64,000 nucleotides of DNA from Fremontodendron californicum (GCA_030761205.1 JAULJL010000010.1:5523001-5587000); one strand, 5' to 3'. Positions 46,161 to 59,473 are shown, counted from the first letter of the stretch. Notes: generated from the letters alone by a model not told the origin. Program-made: numbers and translations.

Positions 46161-46471
46161 AAAACGACACCGTTTCATGGGAAAGATGCTTCGAAAACTG
46201 GAGAAAGTGAATAGTGCGGGACAGGTGTTATGGGCTCATTGGGGCAAGCTAGTTGAAAAATTATTTTAACTCATTATATCATTTAACAATAATTTCATTA
46301 TTCACAGCATGTTTTTCAAATTTTTTTCAACAATAAATGCGCGCAAACGGTAACAAAGAACATTAAAGCAAAACGGCGTCGTTTAACGGGACAGATGCTC
46401 CGAAAACTAGAGAAAATGAATAGTGCGAGACAGGTGTCAAGATGGGCTCATTACTTGAGCTTTAATATAGA

Positions 46472-49400
46472 TGAATAAATTTATTGGTTTCTTCTTCCAT
46501 GCGCCCTGCAAGTATGCATTTTCTATGGTTCATTAGCAATGGTTGTTTAGTGCACACACTTACAATTTCAAGAATGTTCCATTCATTCAGGAAAAGGGTA
46601 AGGTTTGATTTTAATGCATTTAAATGTAATCTTATTTTATTAAAATTTTGGGAGTTCTTGATGATCTGCAACCGGTTTTCTGGTTCCAATCATCTTAGTA
46701 TAAATTTGTTGCTGATTAGATAAGAACCAAGCTTGATGGAGAAATCAGGAAACACCAGTCGATTGTATTGTAATATATAATGCATGAGTTTGTATGATGA
46801 ATATGTTTGAACTTTTTGTTAAAGTTTCTAGTTTGTCATGAGACCATCGATCATGATGTTGGTAGTAATGCCTGTTAATAAGTAATTATTTGACTGATTC
46901 TTTTAATAATTAAAGGAAGGTTTTCTGGGTTTTTTTTTTTTTGGGGGGGGGGGATAATTACAGTTAGGTGTATTGAATGGTCAAGAAATTAATGGTAGGT
47001 GGTTTAGTGAAAAATAAATAAGAATTGGTGTAATGATATTTGTTGAGACTTGAGTGTAAAATGAGATAATTATTGAAAAACACCATTATCAGTATTCTGC
47101 CACCCTTACGCCACCGCCATCAGCCCCTGGAAGCCATCAATTATTTCCACAATCACCGCCGTGCACCACCAATCAATTATATGATGTTGCAATTATCTTT
47201 CTTTCCTTGGAACAGGATACTTGCATTGCTTTGCTGCAGGCCAAGCCTGCCTCAGTTACTACTTGGTAGGGGAAACACCAATCAAAATTTTTATTTTTTT
47301 TATTTTTAAATATGGGTCGGAAACTAGACCTATTCAATAATCGAGTCGAGTAATTTGTCCGTTTTAATAGGTGTGGTTCGTATTGAATCGGGTTTGGATA
47401 GAGTTTTTTTTTTCACTTCGAGCCAGTTCGATCGAGTTCGAATCATTATTTAAATAATAAAAAATTATTTTTATTTTTATTTATTATAAAATATATAAAT
47501 ATTAATATAAAAAAATTGAATTTAATTATAAAATATATAATGTTAATATAAAAATTTATTTTAATATTATTTAAATAGTAAAATAAATCGACGGATCAAG
47601 TTTGGGTAAGAAAAATAAAAAAAAATTGATAGCGATCCGGCCCATGAGTTTGAGTTTTATGAGTTTTAGATGAATACTCGTAGGCTTGTAGCCAAATTTT
47701 AAGATTAATATATTATTTATAATAATAATATTATATTTAATATAGTAATTAATAATTTTATTTGGAACTTTTTATCTAAAGTAAGAGTCGGAAAAAAAAA
47801 ATATAGATTGTTTTTATCATATTGATTATCAACCCATAAATTAAACATATAGTAATGTTGTTAAAGGCTTTGTTAAGGAGTGTTTTAAAAGTATTTTTTT
47901 AAATTAATTAAATTATTATTTATAATATATTTTTTGTATTAAATATAATAATCGATAATAAATGCGATGAATTTTAATATATTCACAAAATTCTTTTGAT
48001 AAACGTGCTGTTCGAATTTGTTAAGTTTACAACTAATGTAAAAATACATAAAAATGTTTATGGGATTGTAGAAGTTAGTTAAATGGTAAAGAAGTTAGTG
48101 ATATATGATATTTATAAATAATATAATTAAAAAAATATTTTTTTAAAACTAAAAAAAATAATGCATTAAATATAAAAAAATTTAAAATAATAATTAAATA
48201 ATTTTTAACCGATACATATTAAACCCCTATTAACCAAATCTATAACAATTTAAGATTTTAAGATACCATATCTCAACAAGTCACATGGACTGTCCATAGA
48301 TGTGTAAAGCCATTTTCACTTCCTTTTGACTACTAGTGTAAAATCAAATTTTATTTATTTATTTGATATTTAAAATTGTTAGAATTTAATTCTTAAAATT
48401 AAGACTCCAACATTATATCAACAAGAATTTATTTTTTTAAAATAAATAAATAACTTTATTTATTTTTATTTCAAATAAAAAAACCAAACTAATTAATGGA
48501 AATCATGAAGCAGCTTCATAAGTTTACTTCACCATAAGGCCTAAGCATATCTTACCATCAAATTATACTCCAAAATTAGTTTTTTTTTATTCTTTAACTC
48601 CTTGCAATAAAGCATATAAACCCCAAAAGGCTAATATATATCCCTCCTATAATCCCACTTTAAAATATATATAAAAAAAAAAAAACAATTTCTTGCCGTC
48701 CAAAATCATCATGGAAATAGAAAAAGTATGACATTGTTGGAATACAAAAAGTCTAACTTCTAAAATATATTCCCTACACTCAATTATTTTTATTTTTGGT
48801 GCTATTTTTTTTATCTATATTTATTATAAAATCTTCATTAAGTTGAAGTCACGAGTCAAATAACATCAATTTAATTAAAAAATTTATTTAAAAGTCCAAA
48901 TAAAATTTTAATAATGAAATAGAAATAAAAATAAAAATTATTTATGTCTCTTAATTTTTTATAATAACACATAAAAAACTACTCACCTTTTAAAAAAATA
49001 TTCTAATTTTATTCAGATAACCTTTTTTCCTTTTAAAAACATAAATTTTTTTCTTCTTCCAAATAGTCATATAGTGGATGATAATCAAAAAACAATTTTT
49101 TCACCACATAATAAATATGTTAAATTATAATATAATATTAAAGAGATAATGGCCCATTAATTGTAAAGAGTAATTCCGTATTAGCAATTATAGAAGTCAA
49201 CAGTATAAATTCTTCATCGTGGAATGGAGAAGGTTTGATAATGAACATTCTAAATTTAGCTCAGTCATGTGTTTGCAATTTTGTTCACTTTAAACGAAAG
49301 ACTAATATGTTAACTTATGACATTGCTAAAATAAAATATCTAATTGATCATCAAAGAACCTAAAATGATATTTTACCACATTAAATTTATAATCCTATTG

Positions 49401-50330
49401 ATTTAATAAAATCTCTTTTTTTTTTTTTCTAAAAAAGGAGATTATAGCCCAAACTTAGAATCTATATATATATCTTACTTAAAAAATTGGCCGAATCCAT
49501 ATAATAAATGTCTACTTCTTCCTAATAATATATGTCTTAATTTCTGATACCCTCCTTTAATAAGGGTTTACCTAGTTGTGGATGACTTTTTTTTTTTTTT
49601 TCTTCTTAAAATAACCCTAGCTAAGCCTAAGTTCCATAAACTATACGCCAAGTAAATGATATACCAACAGCTTAGAAGTAAAGCTATAGCCCTAAGTTTC
49701 TTGGAGAATTCTAAGTTATTTATTTATTTATTTATATTTAAAACCGTCATAGATTGAATCATGTCATTCAAATTAAGAGCCTAATAATTTACCAACAAAT
49801 CACGTTAGGTTATTGTTGACGAATTATCAAATTTTGAAGTAGCTAGCTTGGCTTTCAACTTGAGGGTAATTTTTTTTTCAAGGGTAAAAGTGATCTCCCT
49901 TTAGTTTCTACTTCAATCATGTTCAAGATACAATATTATATAAACGTTCTTCTGATTTATAATAAACAGTAAACATATATATATATATATATATTCATGT
50001 TTCTTTGGGTGAAAATATAATTAAACGTCTTTCTGTTGTTGTTGTTGTTTTTTTTTTTTTACTTTAACTTGTTTTCTTACACTTTTCATCTTAACTGTAA
50101 ACACAGGCAAAAAGAATTCGTACGTGTTTCTGGGACTTGTGTATACAAATACTCTAATTTAGACCTATTAATTTTGAACAATTTTACGATAAAAATATAT
50201 AAAAATATATAAATATGATATAATAAAAAAAATATATAAATATGATATGTATACATAAAAATATCAAAATTTATTATTACGAATTACGTATAAAAATTTA
50301 TATAAATATATAATATTTTAAACATATTAT
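46472..50330. other. AT-rich intergenic spacer
   Basis: No gene supported. It holds a T-run followed by a G-run (46931-46953), a dispersed 'gggtttgga/cgagtcgag' fragment (47310-47680) and long A/T-only segments. A 'cgtgtcgtg'-family-like hairpin arm lies just before the next LTR (50160-50330). Confidence 0.4.
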
Positions 50331-51069
50331 TGATAGGATCCAAGATGACCCAATCCCATGGCAATTTATATATGGACCAAGATCCAAGAAGATCTAGGAA
50401 ACATGGCAAGAATGAGTGGAATTCACTTGGGCCATGTTGGAAGTTATTCAAGAAAGGCTTCAACATGCAAGATGGGCTTGCATCCAAGTCGGCATTAGAG
50501 GGCTTACAAGTGGCGGCATCATGTTTAAAGAAATGGGCCTATTCTTTCATTCATTAATTGACATGGCAATTGTGGGGACCAATTCATTTAACCATGTGGC
50601 GCCTAAGAGAGGTCTTATTTTAATTCTTATAATTACTTAGGCATTTGGGCCTATATGGACATCTTTTAATTATTTAGGTTTGGGCTTGAGCATGTTCAGC
50701 CCATATTTTACATATTATTACTTAGTAGATTAGGGTTATTGTAGGGAGGCTATAAATATATGTCTTAGCCGCCTAATTCAATTATTTTTTGATCAATTAA
50801 GTCTGATTTTATTGAGTGAGAGTTTTCTCTTTTAGTTCTTGAAAGAACTTAGGAACTTATCAAATAATTCTTTCTTTGTGGCGTTCAACCTATCAAACTT
50901 AGGTTCTTGAAACGAGAGTTCTTAGGGTCTAGCTTACTTGCTTAATCTAGATTCTTTGAAACAGGCTTTTAAGGGTTTAAGTTTTCTTTACCTGAATCTT
51001 GGCTTTTTTGGGTTAGGTATTTCAATTTGTTAGTGGGTTCAAAGGGTTTAATTCCTAGGGTTCACATCA
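50331..51069 (+). repeat. Gypsy-like LTR (739 bp)
   Basis: It runs from TGATAGGATCC to GGTTCACATCA, with a TATAAATA box at 50751-50758. Confidence 0.75.
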
Positions 51070-51689
51070 GTTGGTATCAGAGCTCAGATTCCATCAGGTT
51101 TTTTGTTTGGATTGTCACTGACAAGGTTTTTGGGATTTCAAACAAGCTTGTCTTGGTATTATAGCTTTAGGCATTTTTCCTAGGGTTATAGAATTTAGAC
51201 AGTTTAGTTTTGAGGTTTCAGTCTTGAAAAGTATTTTTTCCAAGCAGGGTTTTCCTCTAAACTATCACCAACAAGGTTTTGGGGTTTCAAATACACTTGT
51301 CTTGGGGTTATAGCTTTAGGCATTTTTTTTAGGGTTATAGTTTTTAGGCCGTCTAAGTTTGGAGTTTCAGTCTTGAAAAGTGGTTTAGATCAAGATTTCG
51401 TTTCTTGAATTCTTGATCTATTAAAAAAAATTCTTGTTGATTCTTAATCCGAATCTTGAAAAAAAAAATTCAAGAATTCAGAGGGGCATTCGAACAGTCC
51501 CAAGAAAAAAAAAAGAAGTTCATCCGAGATTTCAAGAAAATCAAGAAGTCTCGTTCTTGATAAAAAAAAAAGAAAAGTGTTCGAACAGCAAGAAAAAGAA
51601 AAAAAGATTCAAAAAAGATTGAAAAGAAGTGGAAAGAATCGACATTCATTTTTTTTACTAACCAAAGTTGTTTTGCAGCGACTTTAAGA

Positions 51690-52216
51690 TGTCTCTCACA
51701 TTATGCGACGAAGTAAAACAGGCTCTACAAGAAATGAAAGAGATCACCTTATTGTTTGAGAGGTTTGTGCAACAAGAGGAAGAAAGATGGAGAACAAAAA
51801 AGAGAAAAAAAGAGAGAAGAAAAAAAAAAGTGAGGTGGCTACAAATAAAGAAAAGCAAGAGGAAACGAAGAGTAAAAAAGAAAGTGAAAAAGAAATAGAG
51901 GTGACTGAAATTAACGAAGTAAGAGAGGAGCCACCAGTGGAAAAGGAGACAATTCCTGCCAAGGGAAACAAAAAATTTGAGAATTTTTCTGATGCAAAAG
52001 AGAGTGTGGTTTTTATTCTTGATGCTCCTAACCAATCTCTTCCTATTTGTCCTGTTTCTTTGTTGAAGGATTGTGAAGATTTATTTTCGGAGGAGTTGCA
52101 GGATGGGTTGCCACCCAAAAGCAGCAGTGGGCATCACCTTGATTTAGTACCTAGCGCCGTCATTCTCACATACAAGGCTAAGATTCGAGGGCGAATCTTT
52201 TCGAGGAAATGGGGAA
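51690..52216 (+). pseudogene. deleted gag-pol reading frame of the Gypsy-like element
   Basis: It opens MSLTLCDEVKQALQEMKE at 51690 and shifts frame in an A/G-rich stretch near 51790. It continues as a very Lys/Glu-rich region and then CEDLFSEELQDGLPP and HHLDLVPSAVI, which resembles the N-terminal edge of a Ty3/Gypsy reverse transcriptase. It then jumps to a basic tail next to a purine tract (52203-52216) and the LTR. The catalytic core is absent. Confidence 0.55.
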
Positions 52217-52333
52217 TGATAGGATCCAAGATGGCCCAATCCCATGGCAATTTTTATATGAGCCAAGATCCAAGAAGATCTACGAAACATGACAAGAATG
52301 GATGGAATTCTTTGAATATGCTCTGATACCAAC

Positions 52334-53112
52334 TGATGTGAACCCTAGGGGTTAAACCCTTTGAACCCACTAATAAATTGAAATACCTAACCCAGAAAAG
52401 CCAAAATTCAGGCAAAGAAAACTTAAACCCTTAAAAGCCTGTTTCAAAGAACCTAGATTAAGCATGTAAGCTAGACCCCAAGAACTCTCGTTTCAAGAAC
52501 CTAAGTTTGATAGGTTGAACGTCACAAAAAAAGAATTCTTTGATAAGTTCCTAAGTTCTTTCAAGAACTAAAAGAGAAAACTCTCACTGAATAAAATCAT
52601 ATTTAATTGATCAAAAGATAATTGAAGTAGGCAGCTAAGACATGTATTTATAACCTCCCTACAATAACCCTAATCTACTAAGTAATAATATGTAAAATAC
52701 GGGCTGAACATGCTCAAGCCCAAACCTAAATAATTAAAAGATGTCCATGTTACATAATATAGGTCCAAATGCCTAAGTAATTATAAGAATTAAAATAAGC
52801 CCTCTCTTAGGCGCCACATGATTAAATGAATTGGTCCCCATAATTAACATGTCAATTAATGAATGAAAGAATAAGCCTACTTCTTTAAACATGATGCCGC
52901 CACTTGTAAGCCCTCTAATGCCGCCATCTTGTGTTCTTGAATCACATGGACTAAATTTGGATGCAAGCCCATCTTGCATGTTGAAGTCTTTCTTGAATAA
53001 CTTGCAACATGGCCCAAGTGAATTCCACCCATTCTTGCCATATTTTTTAGATCTTCTTCGATCTTGGTCTATATAAAAATTGCCATGAATTGAGGCATCT
53101 TGGATCCTATCA
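52334..53112 (-). repeat. inverted Gypsy-like LTR (779 bp)
   Basis: Reverse complement of 50331-51069 with about 40 bp of extra sequence (near 52920-52945). Confidence 0.75.
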
Positions 53113-54371
53113 TCTATAATACAAGAAATTCACCAATCGCTATATCTACGGATCTACTCTAACTTTCTTCTATATTTAAGCTTATTAATTAGCTAAAATT
53201 TCTTCTTTTATTTTATTTGTGAGTTTCTTAGCGATTAAGTTGTATTTAGTGAGGAAAATCAGTGATATTATCACTGACGAATGGTGGGGATAACAGCACA
53301 TTCCCAGTGAGGGCTGAAAGCAAAAGCAAAACTTAAAACTCTAATCCCAGCATCTCCCTAAACTCACTCAAAGTACCACAATTTATGTGTGCAATGCAAC
53401 CAACCCAAACCAAGCTCCATCCTGAGAAAGAAAAATTTAAACAAATCGACCGTTATAAAGGGGCGCGCCTCCGCTTGCCACGACAGTTTATCAGTTCTAT
53501 GTTTTCGTCTTAGGTTCGATAAACTCCCCTAAATTTTGCTTCGAAAGTTGGAATTGAAACAATGATTTTTCTTACTAAAAAAAACCATCTTTTCTTATTT
53601 GAAGAAAAATAAGAAACAAAGGAATTTTCACAAAGCAGAGAAGAATGCTGTTTGTTTGAACAGTACAACAAAAAACCCATTTTTGTTTCTCTAGTTAATT
53701 CTCTCACTCCACATTCTCATTTCTCCTTTTTTTGTGTGAGTAGTTTCTTCATCTCTTCTTTCTCTTTCTCTAAACTTGATCAAAGTCAAGTTTTTTTTTT
53801 TTGGGTGGCAGCATTTTATTGAGTTTTAGAAATGCCCTTTTGTTTGTTTTATCATTTAAAGCAAATGGGATTCACTAATTGGTTTGTTAGTACTCTGATC
53901 AGTGATTGCCATGTGAAGTTGGATTCCCATAATCTTATTTTGTCTCTGTCTGGTTGGTGGGAATCCTTTAAAGAAAATAATAATAATAAAAAAAGAATGG
54001 CGGTGCAAACTTTTAATTTTCCACCTTTCTTCGTTGATTTTCTTAAGTATCAAAACAACAATTAAACAAAGTGAGGGTTTTTGCGTTTTAGATTAATATA
54101 GTTTTTCTCTGTCAGTTTGCTGGTTTTTGGTAAAATTTGAGTTTTTTCTTTTGGTATAAAGTATTGGGCTTTTGTTTTTTCCACTACGCTTGGTTGGCAA
54201 GACAGATAAGAAAAGAGTCATTGGAGTGTGCTAGTTTTTGATGAATGATTTAGTTTGTTAGTTTTTCTTTTGCTTCTCTGTCTTGGCTTATTAGTTCTTC
54301 AATTCTAATTTGGGTGTTAAATTCTCATTCAATTGTTGGATTTTAAGTGAAGAAGAAGAAAGTATCGTACA
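53113..54371 (+). promoter_or_regulatory. upstream region of the gene starting at 54372
   Basis: No coding region. Pyrimidine-rich tracts at 53700-53800 and T-runs near the start codon resemble a plant 5' leader, possibly with a leader intron. No clear TATA box. Confidence 0.3.
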
Positions 54372-57300
54372 ATGTTCACGCAAGGCCTTGACAAGGATGT
54401 GCTAAAATGGGTTCGCGAGGTGAGTCATTTCAATGTATATACGTCTACATTCGTATATTTGTGCATTTGTTTTAAGTATTCGATGCAAACATTTGTTTAT
54501 GTGAATATAGTTATTTCAATGTTTTGTGATGTTAATATTTAAAGTAGTTTTTACTCTATAATGTAGTCTGAGATGCTGGATGATTCTGATCAAAATGTTT
54601 AAAACTTGTACTAGGGGGGTGGTGCCAAGAACAGAGATCTTTTGATTATGAGGATGACTGCAAGACAGAAACCTGATCCTGTTCCCAGAAATTCTCGATG
54701 GCACTCTGGATTGCCTCCTTCAACGAAATTCTGTAATGGACATTTGTCTCCAAGTGTAATTCCAGTGTCTCAGGGAATACCTGTTAGTGGCAATGATGGT
54801 GCTTCAGGATCAGACATGGATACCTCATCTGATTCAGATGAGGATGTCTATGAGAGGCAGTACTCGTTCATTTCATCTCCGCAAGATGATAAGATGCCAA
54901 CTGTTGCAGCTGCTACACATGCTGCTTCCATGAGGAAATCGGAGGCTTGTGTTAAAAGTGGAATTTTGCTGAAACTAGGAAATAGTGCTCAGAGACCAGC
55001 ACGGGTTTGTGGTGCGAACCCTGTTGGGAAGCCTGACACACAAGAAGAGCAATATTCATATTCTGCCGCTAGCAATGAAGTTTCGTTTATGCAGTATAGA
55101 AGCAGTGATGGTGTTGCACCTCATAGAGAAGCAAATACTTCAGATAGTTATTCTTCTACTGTTACTTCTAGGGTAGGCGCCGAAATAACATCTAAACAGG
55201 TTTGCATCTTTCAATGAACTTCTTCTGGATGCAAAAGCTTTTTTAGTACTCTGTGGATCAGTGCGTTGTGATGCATGAACTGTGCAAGCATTCTGTTACA
55301 ACTAGGTTTAAATTTAATATGTCCTCAGCTCACTAAATATTTGCTTTTATTCATTATGTTCCTTGTGTAATAGTATTTTCTTTTTTAAGTTGTTATTCAT
55401 TTGATTAAGTTGCTTGAATTGTGCAAATGAAGCTTTAAAGTTGAAAATCACTTGCCACTTGGCATTATTTTTGGTCATGCTTATACAAATTTAGGGATGT
55501 AGCTTTTTGTATATGCAAGATACATTTGGGTGATACCACCAGATCAACGGGTAGGCTACCTGGGTTTTAACATCCCAAAATGTTACCTTTTTAAAACTTT
55601 CTAATTGCTTGAATTGGTTATGGGCCTGAAGATGTCTAAATGACTTCATTAAGAGGTATTTTGTAACTTGCATACATGTGCAATCTGGAATTGATAAGAC
55701 TGAAATAAGAGACCACTATGATGCTCAACATTAATTTATTGTTAATCTAAAACATTATACTTTGTGTTGTACTCAACTATTTAAGAGCATGTAGGTTTTT
55801 CTTAATGGAGTAATGCAAAAAAAGAAGCCTTCTTACGATGATACCATTGTTCAGGATAACATCAGGGAGGAGATTCTCGACCCATCTGTCAGGTGTGTAT
55901 GTCTGCATCTCTACACCTAGTTGCCTTGCTGTTATTAACAAAAATAAAAAGTCACCAAGACACTACAATTAAACAATTACACGTTACAGGACTGCAGACA
56001 GTGGGGAAGTCAATCAACCTGCTAGTATTTTACCCACTCGTCGCCCCATCTTTCATGCAAGGTTAGTTAAATAGCTAAGTTAAGCACATATTTCTCTTGG
56101 TTTAGACATTGTACCTTCGAAAAGTTTTAGACAACTGACTGCATTAATTAAACTGTTTCAGTGGGCTTGGTCCATGGTGTACAGTGCTGTCTTATGATGC
56201 ATGTGTTCGTTTATGCTTTTAAATTCATGGGCCAAAGGTTGCACGGAAGAAGCTCCCTGCTTCTTGAATAGAGAATGTTCAAAGTTGCGAAAAGCATTTG
56301 GGTGAGTGCATATATTCCCTTCTTTGTTTCTTTTGTATCTTGTTTTGGCACTTATATTGTCGGTTTAAGGTTAGTATGTGATGGAACACACCAGGATAAC
56401 TCTTGAAATGGAAACTAAGATCGGTCAATGAAACTGCTCAAATATTGAAATTCTAATAATTTGATCTGCTTTCTGGGATAAAACTACGGAATATTATGCA
56501 TATTAGGCAATATGAGGTTAGAAATAAGGTTTGATGGAAGTGGAACAATGTTTGGAGAAACTTACCATGTGATAATGCTTTCTTGGTTAGTTCCTTGCCT
56601 TCCATCAGAAGTTCAGAACATGTAACAATCACTGGGAAAATTTGCAATAGGGGGTAGTTATCACTCGTGATTTATCAAAGAATCATAGAGGTGATTTGAT
56701 TTTGGAAAATATTTCATGTCTGACGTAACCAACAGTGTACAAGTCATGGTTATCAATGAAATACTCAATATGTGTAGGTTTTCTTAGTTTAATGTTTAAG
56801 GAATAACTAGCAGTTATTGCAATGGTTTGCCTTGAATTTGTTATTTTCATTTAATAAATAACCATTTTTAAAATGTACTAAATACTTGCAACCAGATTTA
56901 TTGCATCTTAACCAGAGCACTTAGAAGAAAAGCCCAGTGTTAATGCATTTACATGCAATATATGTATATAGATATTTGTATAGTCCTTGCATGCATGCCT
57001 TCATTTGTGCATCTGTGCATGTAAGGTTCAAGCTTTGTCATCTGTATTTGGCTAATTAGCAGTACATTTACATGGTACTTCTACATTACTAATGTAAGCA
57101 GGTGTGTTACTGCTTTATGGTGCAATGCTTGCTGAAAATAGTATTTTGCTTCATGCTTTGATTACTTGTCTCTGACTATTACATTCAAATTTCTAGTTTA
57201 CAGCAGGTGCTTTTGCAACCAGAAGAAGAGCTGTTGGCAAAACAATCTTCTGAGTTAGTTAGTGAGGCAGCTGATCCTAAATCAAAGAAGACCATTGGCA

Positions 57301-59079
57301 AAATGAAAGTGCAAGGTGCTGTCATGTTTCCTAAAACATTTCATCGAGTCTTAATATATTTTGCATGTTTTAGCCTACGAATTTTATCTTCTTTTTTCTG
57401 TTGGACAGTCCGTAAAGTAAAAAATGGGTTTAGACCCTCCTCCTGGCTGCAATCTTTCTATGGTCAAGATAGAATCGCTTCATCAACGTTTCTCCAAAGT
57501 AAACTCAATGTTGTATTCTGGATGGAAAGCTCTTCGTAAAGTTCGTGTGACGCCCAATACTTCTGCAAATGGTTCTCTTTCAAGGCAAACCCGAGCTTAT
57601 ATGCAGGCAAGCAGCCAGTATTTAAAAGAGGTATCCAAGCTCTTGAAAACTGGAGTGACTACTTTGCGCAGCAGTTCAACATCATATGAAGTAGTTCCAG
57701 GTATTTAAATGAGTTTTATGGTTTAAAATTTTGTACTACTAACCAGTTTTTTGCTTGAAGTAGTTAACAAGCTTAAACATCTAATGCTGTTTTTTTTCAT
57801 TTGAAACTGCAATCACTTGCATACTTGATGACTCTAGAGAAGTTTGATAAAGATTAGATATCTGCATCCTTGACAATGATTTAGAAATATGTTGTGATGA
57901 GACAACTACTGTGACATGGTTAGAAAATTGGTAATCAACATATTTATTACTCTTGACATCCTATGTCCATACGGTTCATTGGATTTAACATCCTTTGCTA
58001 GGTCCTAGAGAGAATGTATCGCTAACATTATTTTTACAGTCACTCCATAAATTCAATGAATTACTTTTGTGATCTATGAAGACTCATAGACATGTCAAAC
58101 TCATCTCTTTTAATGATCTCAACATTTTTTTGGATGTGCTTGGAACCAATTATATGAAATTTTGGCTCCATCAAGGAGTAAATAGTTCATTTTTAAGAAA
58201 TAATTTGACCAGGGTGAAATGCTGCTTAGGTATCAACAGCAGCTATCAGCTACAGCATCCTGTGGCAACTTTTGGGGTACATGTGAGTTACAAGGAGCAA
58301 AATGCCACGCATGTAACTATTGTAATGTTTCATTCAGAATGCTTAGATGACTGCCTTTTTCCTCCATTTAATTCATTGATGTGGTTGCAAAATAGAACCT
58401 GTTCTTAATAATTGCAATCTAGCTATGGTAATTAAAGTTATGGTCAGTTCTCTGATTTCTTCCTCATAGGGGGCGCAAGGGGATAGGTCTTACCTTTATC
58501 CTTCTTGAGTCAGAATTTTTTTTACTAAGCCTTTATTTTACCAAGTAAGCAAAACCACACAATATTTGGAGAGATTTGAACAAAGAGAAAGTACTTTTTC
58601 GGGTTACTTGCTATTGCTTAAGTTTTATATTTTGTACTCTAGCTGGTTGAGAATAAGAAGGCCATTGAGGAATAAATGTTTTGTTTTGGTTAAATGATAA
58701 CACCGTAGTTATAGGAATGTACATCAATACATGAGACCTTGGATTTAATGATTTTAGCAAGGATATGGTCCTGAACAGAGCACTATTTGTGTAATAGGAT
58801 CTATTTCACCGCCAACCACAAATAATGGAAAAAGGCTTAGGTGGTTATTGTTGTTGTTGATGATAATGATAATGATGACGATTAGTATCAGAGAATAAGA
58901 TGCTATTACCAGGTGTATTTTCTCATTACGGATTGATTTTGTACTTTCCTTTTTGCACTATCTAACTTAAGGTGATAATTGTAATTCTCAGAAACATATT
59001 GTTGCTTGTTGAAATTGAAAAGTTCATCTGAAGAGGATGTTATCAGAATGCAGTCAGGATCCAGCGAAACTCATGTGTT
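54372..59079 (+). pseudogene. conserved plant protein of unknown function (At4g24610/At5g65440-like), 5' exons, apparently frameshifted
   Basis: Exons readable: 54372-54419 (MFTQGLDKDVLKWVRE), 54615-55199 (Ser/Asp-rich, DTSSDSDEDVYERQ), about 55855-55892, 55990-56061 (LPTRRPIFHAR), 56162-56301 (GLGPWCTVLSYDACVRLC), 57197-57315 (EEELLAKQSSELVSE, KKTIGKMKVQ), 57409-57700 (ESLHQRF, SSTSYEVVP) and 58992-59079 (CCLLKLKSSSEEDV). The order and spacing match a plant family I remember only by Arabidopsis loci; its function is not known to me. In the exon at 56162 one base is missing near 56217 (CGTTTATGCTTTTAAA runs into TAA). Near 57423 one A too many shifts VKMGLDPP to VKNGF. The remaining exons should lie beyond the Copia insertions. 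Homopolymer sequencing errors could mimic both shifts. Confidence 0.6.
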
Positions 59080-59224
59080 GTATGTAGCTCCTCTGGCGCC
59101 TTATATATCTTTGCCTCCCCTATCATTTCCCTTCACTTCTTCAAAACCTTGCTCTCATATTTTTCTCTCCTTGCTCCATACTATGTGGAAAATTTCTTTC
59201 CTGATATTTTGCAACATAGCTTAC

Positions 59225-59466
59225 TGAAGAAAGGTTTTTATTTTATTCTGATCTGAACTAGTCTGTTACAAGGTATTTATACATGAAGGAAGGGTTTACT
59301 AAATCCCTAAAAGATAGGAATTTGACACCCTAATTTACAGCTCTATTTACACCCTAAAATTATGCTCTACTATTTACAGCTAATTACTAGAATCTTGGGA
59401 TTTCAGTCAGTCAATCCCTGATTTCCAGTCTTGGGATTTCAGTCAGTCAATCCTTGATTTCCAGCA
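59225..59466 (-). repeat. 3' LTR of the first Copia element (242 bp)
   Basis: On the minus strand it starts TGCTGGAAATCA directly after the polypurine tract. The TATA box TATAAATA is at 59281-59274. A 'tgggatttcagtcagtcaatcc' unit is duplicated near 59396-59460. Confidence 0.75.
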
Positions 59467-59473
59467 CTCCCCC

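Larger units (their letters stand above)
41331..46471 (-). mobile_element. candidate Helitron carrying host gene fragments
   Basis: On the minus strand the element would start TCTATATTAAAGC at 46471 and end GGGTTTTCTCTAG at 41331. It is preceded by A and followed by T, the A|T insertion site and TC...CTAG ends expected of Helitrons. A GC-rich palindromic stretch (41341-41361) sits just before the 3' end. It contains five correctly spliced exons of an ATG1-type kinase and one unrecognised proline-rich block. No Rep/helicase gene is seen, so it is non-autonomous. The 3' terminus lies 157 bp past the CURT1D stop codon. Total length is about 5.1 kb, with AT-rich filler near the 5' end that may hold a nested MITE (45435-46160). 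Confidence 0.6.
50331..53112. mobile_element. rearranged Gypsy-like element with head-to-head LTRs
   Basis: In order: plus-strand LTR (50331-51069), primer site TGGTATCAGAGC (51072-51083), interior with a broken reading frame (to 52216), the start of a plus-strand 3' LTR cut short (52217-about 52309), then directly a minus-strand primer site (52322-52333) and a complete inverted LTR (52334-53112). The interior has a 135-bp tandem duplication (about 51114-51240 and 51241-51380). Most of pol is missing. No target duplication is recognisable at the outer ends. Confidence 0.7.

Noticed and set aside
51658..52118. Minus-strand open frames of about 125 codons
   Set aside because: Antisense shadows of the Lys/Glu-rich gag-like frame, giving Phe/Leu/Ser-rich nonsense.
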